NCBI GenBank assembly: GCA_001919865.1
Contig: MNIR01000003.1
Span: 1-55,171 of the forward strand
Length of the DNA stretch: 55,171 bases
From: Gemmatimonadetes bacterium 13_1_20CM_4_69_16
Lineage (GTDB): Bacteria > Gemmatimonadota > Gemmatimonadetes > Gemmatimonadales > GWC2-71-9
Direction of reading: 5' to 3'
In this document: positions 43,969 through 53,681 of the stretch, in pieces
Numbering within the stretch: position 1 is the stretch's first letter
How the letters are laid out: each line of letters begins with the position of its first letter
Made by a program: the position numbers and the translations under genes
The notes under the pieces: model-generated
The model's database searches: none
What the model saw: only the letters and a program-made list of their open reading frames with translations
Told to the model about the DNA's origin: nothing

Positions 43969-46229
43969 CGCCGCCCACCCCCTTCCCGGGCGACCCGCCG
44001 ATCACGCCGGAGCTGGTCCGCGACCACAATCTGACCGACGAGGAGTACCAGCGCATCGAAGCGATGCTGGGTCGCGCGCCCAGCTTCGCCGAGCTGGGCG
44101 TGTTCTCCGCGCTGTGGAGCGAGCATTGCTCGTACAAGCACTCCAAGCCCGTTCTCAAAACGTTCCCCACGGCCGGCCCGCAGGTCGTCCAGGGGCCCGG
44201 CGAGAACGCCGGAGTGCTGCGGCTGCCGGGCGGGTGGGCGGTCGCCTTCAAAATCGAGTCCCATAACCACCCCTCCGCGGTCGAGCCCTATCAGGGGGCC
44301 GCGACCGGCGTCGGCGGCATTCTGCGGGACGTGTTCACGATGGGCGCCCGGCCGGTGGCGCTGCTCAACAGCCTGCGCTTCGGACCGCTCGATGAGGCGC
44401 GCAACCGATATCTCTGCGCGGGCGCGGTGCGCGGCGTGGGCGACTACGGCAACTGCGTCGGCGTGCCCACGCTGGGGGGCGAGGTGGACTTCGGCCCGGG
44501 CTACAGCGGCAACCCACTCGTCAACGCGATGTGTGTCGGCCTGCTCCGGGAGCAGGACCTGATCACGGCGGCGGCGCATGGCGTGGGCAACGCGCTGCTC
44601 GTGCTCGGCTCCCGCACCGGACGAGACGGCATCCACGGCGCCTCGTTTGCCTCCGAGGAGCTGACACAGGAGAGCGAGCGGCGCCGTCCGCAGGTGCAGG
44701 TCGGCGATCCATTCACGGAGAAGCTGCTGCTGGAGGCGAGCCTCGAACTGATCGCCTCCGGCCACATCGTCGCGATCCAGGACATGGGCGCGGCGGGACT
44801 CACGTCTTCCTCGGCCGAGATGGCCGCGCGGGGCGGCGTCGGCGTGGAGATCGACCTGGCGCGCGTTCCCACGCGCGAGCCGGGGATGACGCCGTACGAG
44901 ATTCTGCTCTCCGAGTCCCAGGAGCGGATGCTCGTCGTGGCCAAGGCGGAGCGCCTGCCGCAAATCCAAGCCATCGCGGCGAAATGGGAGCTCACGGCCA
45001 CGCCGATCGGGCGCGTGACGGACGACGGCATGTACCGGGCCACCTGGAAGCAACGGGTGGTGGTGGAGATCCCGGGGCAGCGGTTGATCGAGGATTGCCC
45101 GGTGTATTCGCCAGCAGCCGAGGAGGATCCGGAGATCCGGCGCCGGCGAGCGCAGCGCCCGAGCCCCGAGTCCCCAGTCCCGAGCCCGGCCGAAGCGTTG
45201 CTCCGACTGCTCGATCATCCTGCCATCGCGTCGAAGCGCTGGGTGTACGAGCAGTACGACTCGACCGTGCGCGCGGGCACGGTGATCGGGCCCGGCGGCG
45301 ACGCGGGAGTGATTCGGGTCCGGGATGCCGCGTTCGGCATCGCGGTGACAACCGACGGCAATGCCCGCTACGTGCTGCTCGATCCGTTCGAAGGCGGCAA
45401 GGCGGCGGTCGCCGAGGCGGCGCGCAACATCGCGTGCACCGGTGCGCGCCCCCTGGGGATCACCAATTGCCTGAACTTCGGCAGCCCCGAACGGCCGGCC
45501 GTGTTTTATCAGTTTCGCGAGGCGTGTCGGGGTATCGCGGACGCGTGTCGGGCGCTCGACACGCCCGTCACGGGCGGCAACGTGTCGTTCTACAACGAGA
45601 GCCCCACCGGCGCCGTGGACCCGACTCCGGTCATCGGCATGGTCGGCCTGGTCGGCCGCGTCGACCGTGCGGTCCCGAGCCATGCGCGGGCGCGCGGGGA
45701 CGTGGTGTTTCTCGTGGGGGAGACCCACGCCGAGCTCGGGGGGTCAGTGCTGTGGGAAGCGCTGTACGGCCTCGTGGCGGGCACGCCACCGCGCGTGGAC
45801 CTCGCGGTCGAACGCCGGCTCGTCGACTTTCTGGCCACCGGTGCGGAGCGCGCCCTGTTCCGCTCCGCTCACGACTGCTCACAGGGCGGGCTCGGCGTCG
45901 CGCTCGCGGAGGTGGCCATGGGCGGCCCGTACGACGAGACGGGGTTCGGGCTCGAAATCGACCTCACGACCTACGGCGGGCGGCTTGCGGCTGTCGAGCT
46001 GTTGTTCAGTGAATCGCAGGGCCGTGCGGTCCTGACCAGTGCGCCCGATCGCGCCGCCGCAGTCACCGCGCTGGCGGCGGAGCTGGGGGTAGCGGTGTCT
46101 CGCGTGGGGACCGTGGGAGAACGCGGCGGATCGGTAGGGCTGCGGCTGCGCGACGCTCACGTGGCGCACCCCGTGGACCGACTGCGTGAGGTATATTTCT
46201 GCGCCATCCCCCGTCGCATGGGAGACTGA
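43965..46229 (+). CDS. purL: Phosphoribosylformylglycinamidine synthase subunit PurL
   Basis: A 754-residue small-type PurL that needs PurS and Pur[36 protein letters not shown] (adjoining parts), [27 protein letters not shown] and [15 protein letters not shown] are conserved ATP and substrate sites in the two halves. In the linker between halves [14 protein letters not shown] is encoded by a heptamer repeat (45158-45185). GTG start overlapping the zinc-ribbon gene stop. Confidence 0.96.
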   Translation: MTPPTPFPGDPPITPELVRDHNLTDEEYQRIEAMLGRAPSFAELGVFSALWSEHCSYKHSKPVLKTFPTAGPQVVQGPGENAGVLRLPGGWAVAFKIESHNHPSAVEPYQGAATGVGGILRDVFTMGARPVALLNSLRFGPLDEARNRYLCAGAVRGVGDYGNCVGVPTLGGEVDFGPGYSGNPLVNAMCVGLLREQDLITAAAHGVGNALLVLGSRTGRDGIHGASFASEELTQESERRRPQVQVGDPFTEKLLLEASLELIASGHIVAIQDMGAAGLTSSSAEMAARGGVGVEIDLARVPTREPGMTPYEILLSESQERMLVVAKAERLPQIQAIAAKWELTATPIGRVTDDGMYRATWKQRVVVEIPGQRLIEDCPVYSPAAEEDPEIRRRRAQRPSPESPVPSPAEALLRLLDHPAIASKRWVYEQYDSTVRAGTVIGPGGDAGVIRVRDAAFGIAVTTDGNARYVLLDPFEGGKAAVAEAARNIACTGARPLGITNCLNFGSPERPAVFYQFREACRGIADACRALDTPVTGGNVSFYNESPTGAVDPTPVIGMVGLVGRVDRAVPSHARARGDVVFLVGETHAELGGSVLWEALYGLVAGTPPRVDLAVERRLVDFLATGAERALFRSAHDCSQGGLGVALAEVAMGGPYDETGFGLEIDLTTYGGRLAAVELLFSESQGRAVLTSAPDRAAAVTALAAELGVAVSRVGTVGERGGSVGLRLRDAHVAHPVDRLREVYFCAIPRRMGD
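45158..45185. repeat. Heptamer microsatellite (CCCGAGY x4) inside purL
   Basis: Units cccgagc, cccgagt, ccccagt and cccgagc run without gaps. They code for a Pro/Ser-rich linker between the two halves of PurL, leaving the frame intact. Confidence 0.8.
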
Positions 46230-46236
46230 CGACAAG

Positions 46237-47655
46237 ATGTGCGGCATCATCGGCGTCACCGGAGTTCCCGACGCTTCCCGCGTCGCCTACCTGGGCCTGT
46301 ACAGCCTGCAGCACCGCGGCCAGGAGTCGTCCGGGATCGTCGTTGTGGACGGTCAGGGCGTCGCACGCTCCCACCGCGGAATGGGGCTCGTCTCCGACGT
46401 GTTCAACGAGAAGGTCCTGAGCGAGCTTCCGGGCGACGTCGCCATCGGGCACACCCGGTACTCGACCGCTGGGACGTCGGTGCTCGCGAACGCGCAGCCG
46501 ATGCTGGCGCGCTATCGTGAAGGCCCGCTCGCCCTGGCCCACAACGGCAACCTCACCAACGCCGTGCAGCTCCGCTCCGACCTCGTCACCAAGGGCTCGC
46601 TCTTCCAGAGCTCATCGGACAGCGAGGTGCTCGTCCATCTGATCGCGCGCTCGGAGGCGCGCGAGCCGGAAGACCAACTGCTCGACGCGCTGGAGCGGGT
46701 CGAGGGGGCCTACTCGCTCGTGATCACCATCGGGCGCACCCTGTACGCCATCGTCGACCCGCGCGGCTTCCGGCCGCTCGTCGTCGGTCGGCTTGGGGGG
46801 GGGGGAGCGGGATCGCGCGGCTGGGTGGTGGCTTCGGAGACCTGCGCGCTCGACATCACAGGCGCCACGCTGGTGCGCGAGCTCGAGCCCGGGGCGTTCA
46901 TCCGGATTCACGGCGCGGAGCTGGACGACCTGCCGGCACTGCCGGCGAAGCCGCATCGCCGCTGCGTGTTCGAGCTGGTGTATTTCTCGCGGCCGGACAG
47001 CACAGTCTTCCAGCGCTCGGTGGACGGGGTACGGCGGGCGCTCGGTCGCGAGCTCGCCCGCGAGCACCCGGCAGCCGGCACGGACTGCGTCTTCTCCGTC
47101 CCCGATTCGTCCAACGCCATGGCGCTCGGCTTCTCGGAGGAGTCGGGCATCAAGCTCGAGCACGCGCTCATCCGGAACCACTACGTCGGCCGCACCTTCA
47201 TTCACCCGGCCCAGGCGGGCCGGATGGCCAAGGTGAAGATCAAGTTCAATCCCGTGCGCGAGGTGCTGGCGGGGAAGAAGGTGGTCGTGGTGGACGACTC
47301 GATCGTGCGCGGCACCACGAGCAAAGCGCTGGTCCAGCTGATCCGGCAAGCGGGTGCGGCGGAGGTGCATTTCCGCGTCGCCTCGCCCCCGATCACTGGT
47401 CCCTGCTACTACGGCATCGACACGCCGACCAAGGCCGAGCTCATCGGCTCCAGCCACGACGTCGAGCAGATCCGCGAGCACCTGGGCGTGGACACGCTCG
47501 GCTATCTGTCGCTCGAAGGGATGCTGCGCGCCGCGGGAGGGAACCCCGCCGACTTCTGCCACGCCTGCTTCTCCGGCGACTATCCGACAGAGATCCCGGA
47601 GGACCTGGAGCGCGCCCGCCATGCGGCGCCGCTGCTCGCCGCCCTCCCTTCCTGA
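46237..47655 (+). CDS. purF: Amidophosphoribosyltransferase
   Basis: A 472-residue enzyme for the first step of purine synthesis. CGIIGVTG directly after Met gives the N-terminal Cys nucleophile without a propeptide. HRGQESSGI, GHTRYSTAG and HNGNLTNA belong to the glutaminase; VVVVDDSIVRGTTSK binds PRPP. An 11-G run (46795-46805) encodes GGGG in a surface loop before WVVASET. Seven bases after purL. Confidence 0.97.
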   Translation: MCGIIGVTGVPDASRVAYLGLYSLQHRGQESSGIVVVDGQGVARSHRGMGLVSDVFNEKVLSELPGDVAIGHTRYSTAGTSVLANAQPMLARYREGPLALAHNGNLTNAVQLRSDLVTKGSLFQSSSDSEVLVHLIARSEAREPEDQLLDALERVEGAYSLVITIGRTLYAIVDPRGFRPLVVGRLGGGGAGSRGWVVASETCALDITGATLVRELEPGAFIRIHGAELDDLPALPAKPHRRCVFELVYFSRPDSTVFQRSVDGVRRALGRELAREHPAAGTDCVFSVPDSSNAMALGFSEESGIKLEHALIRNHYVGRTFIHPAQAGRMAKVKIKFNPVREVLAGKKVVVVDDSIVRGTTSKALVQLIRQAGAAEVHFRVASPPITGPCYYGIDTPTKAELIGSSHDVEQIREHLGVDTLGYLSLEGMLRAAGGNPADFCHACFSGDYPTEIPEDLERARHAAPLLAALPS

Positions 47656-47669
47656 CTCGGTGACCGACC

Positions 47670-50333
47670 GTGCCGTCGCTCGAGCGCTGGGTGTATTCCT
47701 TCGGGTCAGGCCGGGCCGACGGCTCGGCCGCAATGCGCGACATCCTCGGCGGCAAAGGCGCGGGGCTCGCCGAGATGGCCAACCTGGGGCTCCCCGTCCC
47801 GCCGGGCTTCACCATCTCCGCCAAGCTGTGTCTCAGCTACCTCGAACAAGGCACATTCCCCGAGCAGCTGCGTGAAGAAGTCGGCCGCCGCCTGAAGCAA
47901 CTGGAACAGACGACCAAGAAGCGATTCGGCGACCCGACCAAGCCGTTGCTCGTTTCAGTGCGCTCGGGAGCCGCCGTCTCGATGCCCGGGATGATGGAGA
48001 CGATCCTGAACCTGGGTCTCAACGACGACACGGTGGAGGGGCTGATCCGGGAATCGCGTAACCGGGGCTTCGCCTACGACTCCTACCGGCGCTTCGTGCA
48101 GATGTACGGTGACGTGGTGTTCGACCTCGGGCGGGAGCCGTTCGAGGAAGTGCTGGCGGAGTTCCGGCAGCGCCGCAAGGTCACGCGCGACATCGACCTC
48201 CCTGCGGAGGACTTGAAGGCGCTGGTCCAAGAGTTCAAGTCGATCATCCAGGCAAAGCGTGGCGCGCCATTTCCCGAGGGCCCGGACGCCCAGTTGTGGG
48301 GCGCGATCGAGGCGGTCTTCCGCAGCTGGAACACGCGCCGCGCCGCGGACTACCGCAAGGTCCACGGCATCCCCGACGACCTGGGCACCGCGGTGAACGT
48401 CGTCGCGATGGTGTACGGCAACATGGGCGACGACTCGGGGACCGGCGTCGCCTTCACGCGCGACTGCCGCACCGGCGACCCGGTCCTGAATGGAGACTTT
48501 CTCACCAACGCCCAGGGGGAGGACGTCGTATCGGGTGCCCGGACGCCCGAGCCGATCGCGAAGCTCAAGCGCGGCAAGCTGGCCAAGGTGTACCGCGAGC
48601 TGGAGCGGATCGCGGCCAAGCTCGAGCGCCATTTCAAGGACGTGCAAGACATCGAGTTCACGTTCGAGCACGGCAAGCTGTTCCTGCTACAGACGCGCCG
48701 CGCCCAGCGGACCGGGCTCGCCGCCGTCCGGATCGCGGTCGAGCTGGTGGATGAGGGGCTGATCACGCCGGACGAGGCGATCCAGCGGGTTCCCCCCCAG
48801 GATCTCGATCAGCTGTTCCACCCCATGGTGGACCCGCACGCCCCGGTGACCGTGGTCGCGAAGGGCCTGCCGGCCTCGCCCGGGGCGGCCATCGGCGAGG
48901 CGGTGTTCGACGCCGACGAGGCCGAGGCGCTGGCGAAGCAGGGCCGCAAAGTCATCCTGATTCGGCCCGAGACATCGCCCGAGGACTTTCACGGCATCGT
49001 GGCGGCCCAGGCGGTGCTGACGGCCCGGGGTGGCATGACGAGCCACGCCGCGGTGGTGGCGCGTGGCATGGGCAAGACCTGCGTCGTCGGCGCCAAGGAC
49101 ATCGAGGTCGATCCTCACGCCGGCCGGTTCCGGGCCAACGGTCGCGTAGTGAAAAAGGGGCAGCGCATCACCGTGGACGGCACGACCGGACGGGTGATCC
49201 TGGGGGCGGCGAAGCTGGTGGAGCCGAAGGTCGGCGCGCACTACGCCAGGCTGATGGGCTGGGTGGATGAGCGGCGCCGGCTGCGGGTGCGGGCCAACGC
49301 GGACACGCCCCAGGACGCCCGGCGGGCCCGCGAGTTCGGCGCCGAGGGGATCGGGCTGTGCCGCACCGAGCACATGTTCTTCGAAGGCGACCGGATCACG
49401 GCGATGCGCCAGATGATCGTGGCGCCGGACGAGGCGGGGCGCCGGCTCGCCCTGGCGAAGCTGCTCCCGATGCAGCGGGCCGATTTCGAGGGACTGTTCG
49501 AGGCGATGGCGGGCTACCCGGTCACGATCCGGCTGCTCGACCCGCCGCTGCACGAGTTCCTGCCGCACGGCCGCGAGGAAGTGGCGGCGCTCGCGAAGGT
49601 GATGGACCTCTCCGCGGCGGAGCTGCAACGCCTGGTGGACTCGCTGGTGGAGGCGAACCCGATGCTCGGGCACCGCGGCTGCCGGCTCGGGATCACGTAC
49701 CCGGAGATCACCGAAATGCAGGCGCGCGCGATCTTCGAGGCGGCGTGCCGGGTGGGCGCGCGCGGGAAGAAGGTCGTGGCCGAGGTGATGATCCCGCTCG
49801 TGGCGCACGTGGAGGAGCTGCGGCGCCAGGCGGAGATCATCCGGCGCGTGGCGCAGGAAGTGTTTCTGGCCGAGGAGCGGGGCGTGCCGTTCCTCGTGGG
49901 CACCATGATCGAGCTGCCGCGTGCCGCGCTCACCGCCGATGAGATCGCCAAGGAGGCGGACTTCTTCTCGTTCGGCACCAACGACCTCACGCAGACCACC
50001 TTCGGGCTGTCGCGCGACGACGCGTTTCGGTTTCTGCCGTTCTACGTGGACAGCGGAATCCTGAACGACGACCCCTTCCAGGTGCTCGACCAGGAAGGAG
50101 TCGGGAAGCTCATCGAGATCGCGGTGCGCCTCGGGCGGGGCACGCGCGGCGACTTGAAGATCGGCATCTGCGGCGAACACGGCGGCGAGCCCCGCTCGGT
50201 GAAATTCTGCCACCGCGTCGGCATGAACTACGTGTCGTGCTCGCCGTTCCGTGTGCCCATCGCGCGACTCGCCGCGGCCCAGGCGGCGCTCGAGGAGCAG
50301 GGCGTCGTCAACCGCACCAAGGCGACGGTCTAG
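47670..50333 (+). CDS. ppdK: Pyruvate, phosphate dikinase
   Basis: An 887-residue enzyme with the full domain order. The N-terminal nucleotide domain has LGGKGAGLAEMANLGLPVPPGF (adjoining parts). The central swivelling domain has phospho-His in GGMTSHAAVVARG. The C-terminal PEP/pyruvate barrel has GLCRTEHMFF, FSFGTNDLTQTTFG and Cys in GICGEHGG. It interconverts ATP, Pi, pyruvate with AMP, PPi, PEP. It ends the plus-strand operon; its stop overlaps the convergent Yip1 gene stop by four bases. Confidence 0.97.
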   Translation: MPSLERWVYSFGSGRADGSAAMRDILGGKGAGLAEMANLGLPVPPGFTISAKLCLSYLEQGTFPEQLREEVGRRLKQLEQTTKKRFGDPTKPLLVSVRSGAAVSMPGMMETILNLGLNDDTVEGLIRESRNRGFAYDSYRRFVQMYGDVVFDLGREPFEEVLAEFRQRRKVTRDIDLPAEDLKALVQEFKSIIQAKRGAPFPEGPDAQLWGAIEAVFRSWNTRRAADYRKVHGIPDDLGTAVNVVAMVYGNMGDDSGTGVAFTRDCRTGDPVLNGDFLTNAQGEDVVSGARTPEPIAKLKRGKLAKVYRELERIAAKLERHFKDVQDIEFTFEHGKLFLLQTRRAQRTGLAAVRIAVELVDEGLITPDEAIQRVPPQDLDQLFHPMVDPHAPVTVVAKGLPASPGAAIGEAVFDADEAEALAKQGRKVILIRPETSPEDFHGIVAAQAVLTARGGMTSHAAVVARGMGKTCVVGAKDIEVDPHAGRFRANGRVVKKGQRITVDGTTGRVILGAAKLVEPKVGAHYARLMGWVDERRRLRVRANADTPQDARRAREFGAEGIGLCRTEHMFFEGDRITAMRQMIVAPDEAGRRLALAKLLPMQRADFEGLFEAMAGYPVTIRLLDPPLHEFLPHGREEVAALAKVMDLSAAELQRLVDSLVEANPMLGHRGCRLGITYPEITEMQARAIFEAACRVGARGKKVVAEVMIPLVAHVEELRRQAEIIRRVAQEVFLAEERGVPFLVGTMIELPRAALTADEIAKEADFFSFGTNDLTQTTFGLSRDDAFRFLPFYVDSGILNDDPFQVLDQEGVGKLIEIAVRLGRGTRGDLKIGICGEHGGEPRSVKFCHRVGMNYVSCSPFRVPIARLAAAQAALEEQGVVNRTKATV

Positions 50334-50992
50334 CCCCTCGACAGGCCGGCCCCGATCAAGAGCGCGATCGCGAACTGAATCGCCGCGGCCGTGTAGGCCG
50401 TGCCCTTGGACGTCTGGTGCGTCACCCTGACGCCGACCGACGTCAGGAACAGCCCGTACAGGGTAAACGGGTTGATCCCCCGCAACAGCGCCAGGGTGAA
50501 TCCCTTTGCCTCCGGAGCGAGCAAGTCGAGCCCCAGGGCGGGCTGCAGGTCCAGCATACTGGTAATCGAGCCGGGCCCCCGGATCAGCAACACGATCACG
50601 CCGATCACCTGCAGCAGTGCATAGCTGATCGAGGCGTACGTCGCCACACTGAGCAGGGTCGCGAATTTCGCCTCTCCTCCGAGGATCGACACGGTCACCC
50701 ACAGGAGGCCGGCGCCGAGCACCAGAAACAATCCGTAGAAGATCGGGCCGACCACGAGACCGATCGGCGCGAATCTCATCGCCATCTGCTGCTGTTCGGG
50801 GGTCATGTTGGGAGTCTGGGCGAACTGCGCGGTCATCCCTGCCCGTATGAACGGCAGCTGGAGCGTGCCGATCAGGATAGTGATGACGGCGAGCGCGAGA
50901 AACGGCGCCAGGAAGCGCGGCTTCTCCCGCACCCGCTCGAACACCGCCGTCGGCTCGAACAGCACCCGCACGAGATCGAGGATCGCGCCCAT
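50330..50992 (-). CDS. Yip1-family membrane protein
   Basis: A 220-residue protein with about five hydrophobic segments. The start ILDLVRVLFEPTAVFERVREKPRFLAP (adjoining parts), a short helix followed by the first membrane segment, is typical of bacterial YIP1 domain proteins. Function unknown. A loop after segment one is rich in Gln/Met (TPEQQQMAMRF). ATG at 50992; the tmRNA terminator lies 60 bases upstream, so it must have its own promoter. Confidence 0.8.
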   Translation of the reverse strand: MGAILDLVRVLFEPTAVFERVREKPRFLAPFLALAVITILIGTLQLPFIRAGMTAQFAQTPNMTPEQQQMAMRFAPIGLVVGPIFYGLFLVLGAGLLWVTVSILGGEAKFATLLSVATYASISYALLQVIGVIVLLIRGPGSITSMLDLQPALGLDLLAPEAKGFTLALLRGINPFTLYGLFLTSVGVRVTHQTSKGTAYTAAAIQFAIALLIGAGLSRG

Positions 50993-51052
50993 CGGTTGCC
51001 CCGTAGAGAGATGGAGGGACTATGTTAGCGCCGGCGGGGAGAGAAAGCGAAA

Positions 51053-51090
51053 GGGGAAGAGGTGGGGGTCCTTCCCCTTCCCTCTTCCCC
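51053..51090 (-). terminator. Rho-independent terminator of the tmRNA gene
   Basis: A perfect 10-bp stem GGGGAAGAGG / CCTCTTCCCC (51053-51062 and 51081-51090). On the minus strand it begins 12 bases after the tmRNA 3' end and is followed by TTTCGCTTTCTC. Confidence 0.75.
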
Positions 51091-51101
51091 GTTTGTTTCG
51101 A

Positions 51102-51458
51102 TGGAGGCGCGGGGAATCGAACCCCGGTCCGAGAATGACTCCGATACAGATGCTACGTGCGTAGGCGACGCTTTGCAGGTCTCACCACCGCGGCGCCTCG
51201 CCGGCCACGGCAGCGACGAGCCCTTGAAAGCTCTCGCGTGACCCGTTCGGGCCCCAGGTCACGCCAGCCCGACTTTGCGATACGTGAGCGCCGCCTCAGG
51301 CGGGCTGCCACTCACGCAGGTGCGTGAAGCCGAAGCTTACGCAGCCAGTGCCAGGTTTGAATTGGCAGTTATGAAATTTGCCAGTGGTTTAACCAGGTGA
51401 CTGACAACCTGGGCACGCAACCATATCCTCGCCAAACCCGTCGAAGCCTGTCGCCCCC
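51102..51458 (-). ncRNA. ssrA: Transfer-messenger RNA (tmRNA)
   Basis: The minus-strand 5' end GGGGGCGACAGGCTTCGAC pairs with the 3' end CGCCTCC to form the acceptor stem, and GGTTCGATTCCCCG is the T arm. Length is about 357 nt. The tag frame runs from GCA at 51381 to TAA at 51337 and encodes ANFITANSNLALAA, starting with a resume Ala and ending in the usual ALAA degron. The 3' CCA is not encoded. It rescues stalled ribosomes with SmpB. Its 5' end is 13 bases beyond the GGDEF gene stop. Confidence 0.95.
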
Positions 51459-51468
51459 TCCCGAACCC

Positions 51469-51497
51469 AACCTAGCCGACGGCGACCGCTTTTTCAA
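51469..51497 (-). promoter_or_regulatory. tmRNA promoter (TTGAAA-17-TAGGTT) overlapping the GGDEF stop codon
   Basis: On the minus strand TTGAAA (51497-51492) and TAGGTT (51474-51469) are 17 bp apart. The TAG of the -10 is the stop codon of the GGDEF gene. The predicted start is within a few bases of the tmRNA 5' end. Confidence 0.65.
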
Positions 51498-52998
51498 CTC
51501 GATTGCGCCCGCCTTGCTTGGCGCGGTACAGCGCGGCGTCGGCTGCACTGCGCAGGTTCGCGACTTGAGTGACGCTGTCGGGGTAGCTCGCCACGCCACA
51601 GGAGATCGCGAGCGGGTACGCCTCCCCGCCCCACCGCCACGCCGTCGCTTCCACGGTCGCGCGGATGCGGGCGGCGACCTCGAGTCCCGACTCGAGTGGT
51701 GCGTGGGGCATCCAGATGGCGAACTCCTCACCGCCGATCCGGGCGACGAGATCCTTGTCGCGCACCGCGCCCTCGAGGATTCGCGCCACGTGTCGCAGCG
51801 CCGCGTCTCCCGCGGCGTGGCCGAGCGTGTCGTTCAGCTTCTTGAAGTAGTCGAGGTCGCAGTAGATCAGCGTGGCCATCGCGACCGGCCTGGCGGCGCC
51901 GTGCCGCTGCACGGCGCGGTCGAACTCGCGCCGATTGCGGAGTCCGGTGAGCGGATCGCTCACCGCCCGCTGCTCCGCCTCGTGCACCGCGCGCGCCGCC
52001 GCGAGCCGCGCACCCAGCTCCACCACCAGGCGCGGCAGCGGGTCGGCGACTCGCGTCTCCCCGGGCAACGGTGGTCCCATCACCACCAGCACCCCGATAG
52101 CGAAGTGTCCGTCCAGCAGGGGATACGCGCTACCCGCGCGGTCCTGCCGCCGTCTGTCCGACAGCGCGCTCCCGAGGACGTCTTCGCGCCCCTGCGATAC
52201 GACCGGTACGCGCCCCGCGATGGCCCGCATCGCTGGGGCGTCCGGCGCGAGCGATAGTCCCTCGAGGCGACTGTCCGCGGCCGTGGAGACCGCCACGATC
52301 CTGGCCTCCCCGGTGGCGGGGCCGACACCCTGCAGGGCGATCACCACGCCGCGCTGCACGAACTGTTGAGCCAGCGCCGCGCCGGCCTTGGCGATCCCCT
52401 CGAGCGTCTGTGCCCCCCCCACGATAGCCGCGAGCTGCTTCGCGACCAGTTGCGCCGGTTGCTCGGTAGGCTCGTGTCGCTGCGCGAGCAGCAGGCTCGC
52501 TACCACCCGGCGCAGCTCCTCCGCCACAGTCGCGGTGAGCTGAGACGTCGCGTCCGTTTTGGGGAGCAAGATGCCGGCGCCGAACGGAAAATCGCCGACA
52601 CCGACGTACGTGCCCTCGGCCTCGCGTACCACGTGCGCCCGGCCGTCCACCGACGCGAGCTGCGCGATCGCCGCACCCCGACGTCGAATGTCGTAGCTCG
52701 TGTCGTCCTGCCCGGCCACTTCGATGTCCCCCTCCTCGAGCCCGACGACCCATCCCGCGCGGGCGCCGTGCGCGCGACGCAACAGGTCGATCGTGTGCCC
52801 GAAGTCGGAGGGGCGGGTCGCAGGGCGCTCGGAGAGCCACACGCGGATCAGCGGGGCGAGCGCCAGCCCCGTGGCGGCGAGAAACCCGCCCAGCGCCGCG
52901 AGCAGCGCCCACAGGCTCGCCTGCAGCACGGCCCAGACGACGGCGGCGAGGCCGAGCACGGCGAGCCCGCGCCCCGCCCACGCGCCGGCTCGTTTCAT
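51472..52998 (-). CDS. Diguanylate cyclase with membrane and GAF-like region
   Basis: A 508-residue protein. Two hydrophobic segments lie in residues 8-52. A sensor region (about 60-335) has GAF-like features (GSAYPLLDGHFAIGVLVVMG). The GGDEF domain (about 345-505) has AVSDPLTGLRNRREFD, IYCDLDYFKKLNDTLGHAAGD and the active site ARIGGEEFAIW. The inhibitory site RxxD (RDKD) is five residues before GGEEF, so feedback control by c-di-GMP is expected. Its stop codon is part of the tmRNA promoter. It overlaps larB by GTGA/ATGA-type coupling. Confidence 0.92.
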   Translation of the reverse strand: MKRAGAWAGRGLAVLGLAAVVWAVLQASLWALLAALGGFLAATGLALAPLIRVWLSERPATRPSDFGHTIDLLRRAHGARAGWVVGLEEGDIEVAGQDDTSYDIRRRGAAIAQLASVDGRAHVVREAEGTYVGVGDFPFGAGILLPKTDATSQLTATVAEELRRVVASLLLAQRHEPTEQPAQLVAKQLAAIVGGAQTLEGIAKAGAALAQQFVQRGVVIALQGVGPATGEARIVAVSTAADSRLEGLSLAPDAPAMRAIAGRVPVVSQGREDVLGSALSDRRRQDRAGSAYPLLDGHFAIGVLVVMGPPLPGETRVADPLPRLVVELGARLAAARAVHEAEQRAVSDPLTGLRNRREFDRAVQRHGAARPVAMATLIYCDLDYFKKLNDTLGHAAGDAALRHVARILEGAVRDKDLVARIGGEEFAIWMPHAPLESGLEVAARIRATVEATAWRWGGEAYPLAISCGVASYPDSVTQVANLRSAADAALYRAKQGGRNRVEKAVAVG

Positions 52999-53681
52999 GT
53001 GTGGTTGATGCGGCTGGCGGCGGCGGCGGCGCCGAACCCGTTGTCGATGTTCACCACCGTGACCCCCGCGACGCAGGAGTTGAGCATGCCGAGCAAGGCG
53101 GCCACGCCGCCGAACGAGGCGCCATAGCCTACGCTCGTCGGGACGGCGATCACCGGCACCGCGACGAGGCCGCCGACGACGCTCGGCAGGGCGCCTTCCA
53201 TGCCCGCCACCACGATGATGACCGCGGCGCGGCGCAGCGCCTCGGTCTGGGTAAGCAGTCGGTGAATCCCGGCCACCCCGACGTCGGTCAGCCGGTCCAC
53301 GCGATTGCGCAGCGCCCGTGCCGTCACGGCCGCCTCCTCCGCGACGGGGAGATCGCTCGTTCCCGCCGTGACGACCAGGATGACTCCCCGCCCGGTCGGC
53401 GCCGGCTCGGGTTCGGGCGCCAGGTAGATGGTGCGGCCGAGCTCGTTCGCCTCAGCCCGGGGAAAGCGGGCGACCAGTGCGTCGCGCTGTCCGGCATCCG
53501 CCCGCGTGGCAAGGAAGCCGCCGTGCGCCGCCGCCAGTCGCTCGGCGATCGCCACGACCTGGGCGGCCGTCTTCCCTTGACCCAGAATCACCTCCTGATG
53601 CCCCTGGGTGAGGGGCCGGAGGTGATCGATCGTCGCGAACGGCAGGCGCTCGAACAGCCGCCCCAGGTCGTCCAGCTTCAC
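52995..53681 (-). CDS. larB: Nickel pincer cofactor biosynthesis protein LarB
   Basis: A 228-residue AIR-carboxylase-like protein. LGQGKTAAQVVAIAERL, VVTAGTSDLPVAEEAA, DVGVAGIHRLL, VVAGMEGALPSVVGGLV and GVAALLGMLNSC are typical of LarB, which carboxylates and hydrolyses nicotinic acid adenine dinucleotide in making the Ni-pincer cofactor. larC and larE are not in the window. GTG at 53681 overlaps the dus stop (GTGA). Confidence 0.92.
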   Translation of the reverse strand: MKLDDLGRLFERLPFATIDHLRPLTQGHQEVILGQGKTAAQVVAIAERLAAAHGGFLATRADAGQRDALVARFPRAEANELGRTIYLAPEPEPAPTGRGVILVVTAGTSDLPVAEEAAVTARALRNRVDRLTDVGVAGIHRLLTQTEALRRAAVIIVVAGMEGALPSVVGGLVAVPVIAVPTSVGYGASFGGVAALLGMLNSCVAGVTVVNIDNGFGAAAAASRINHT

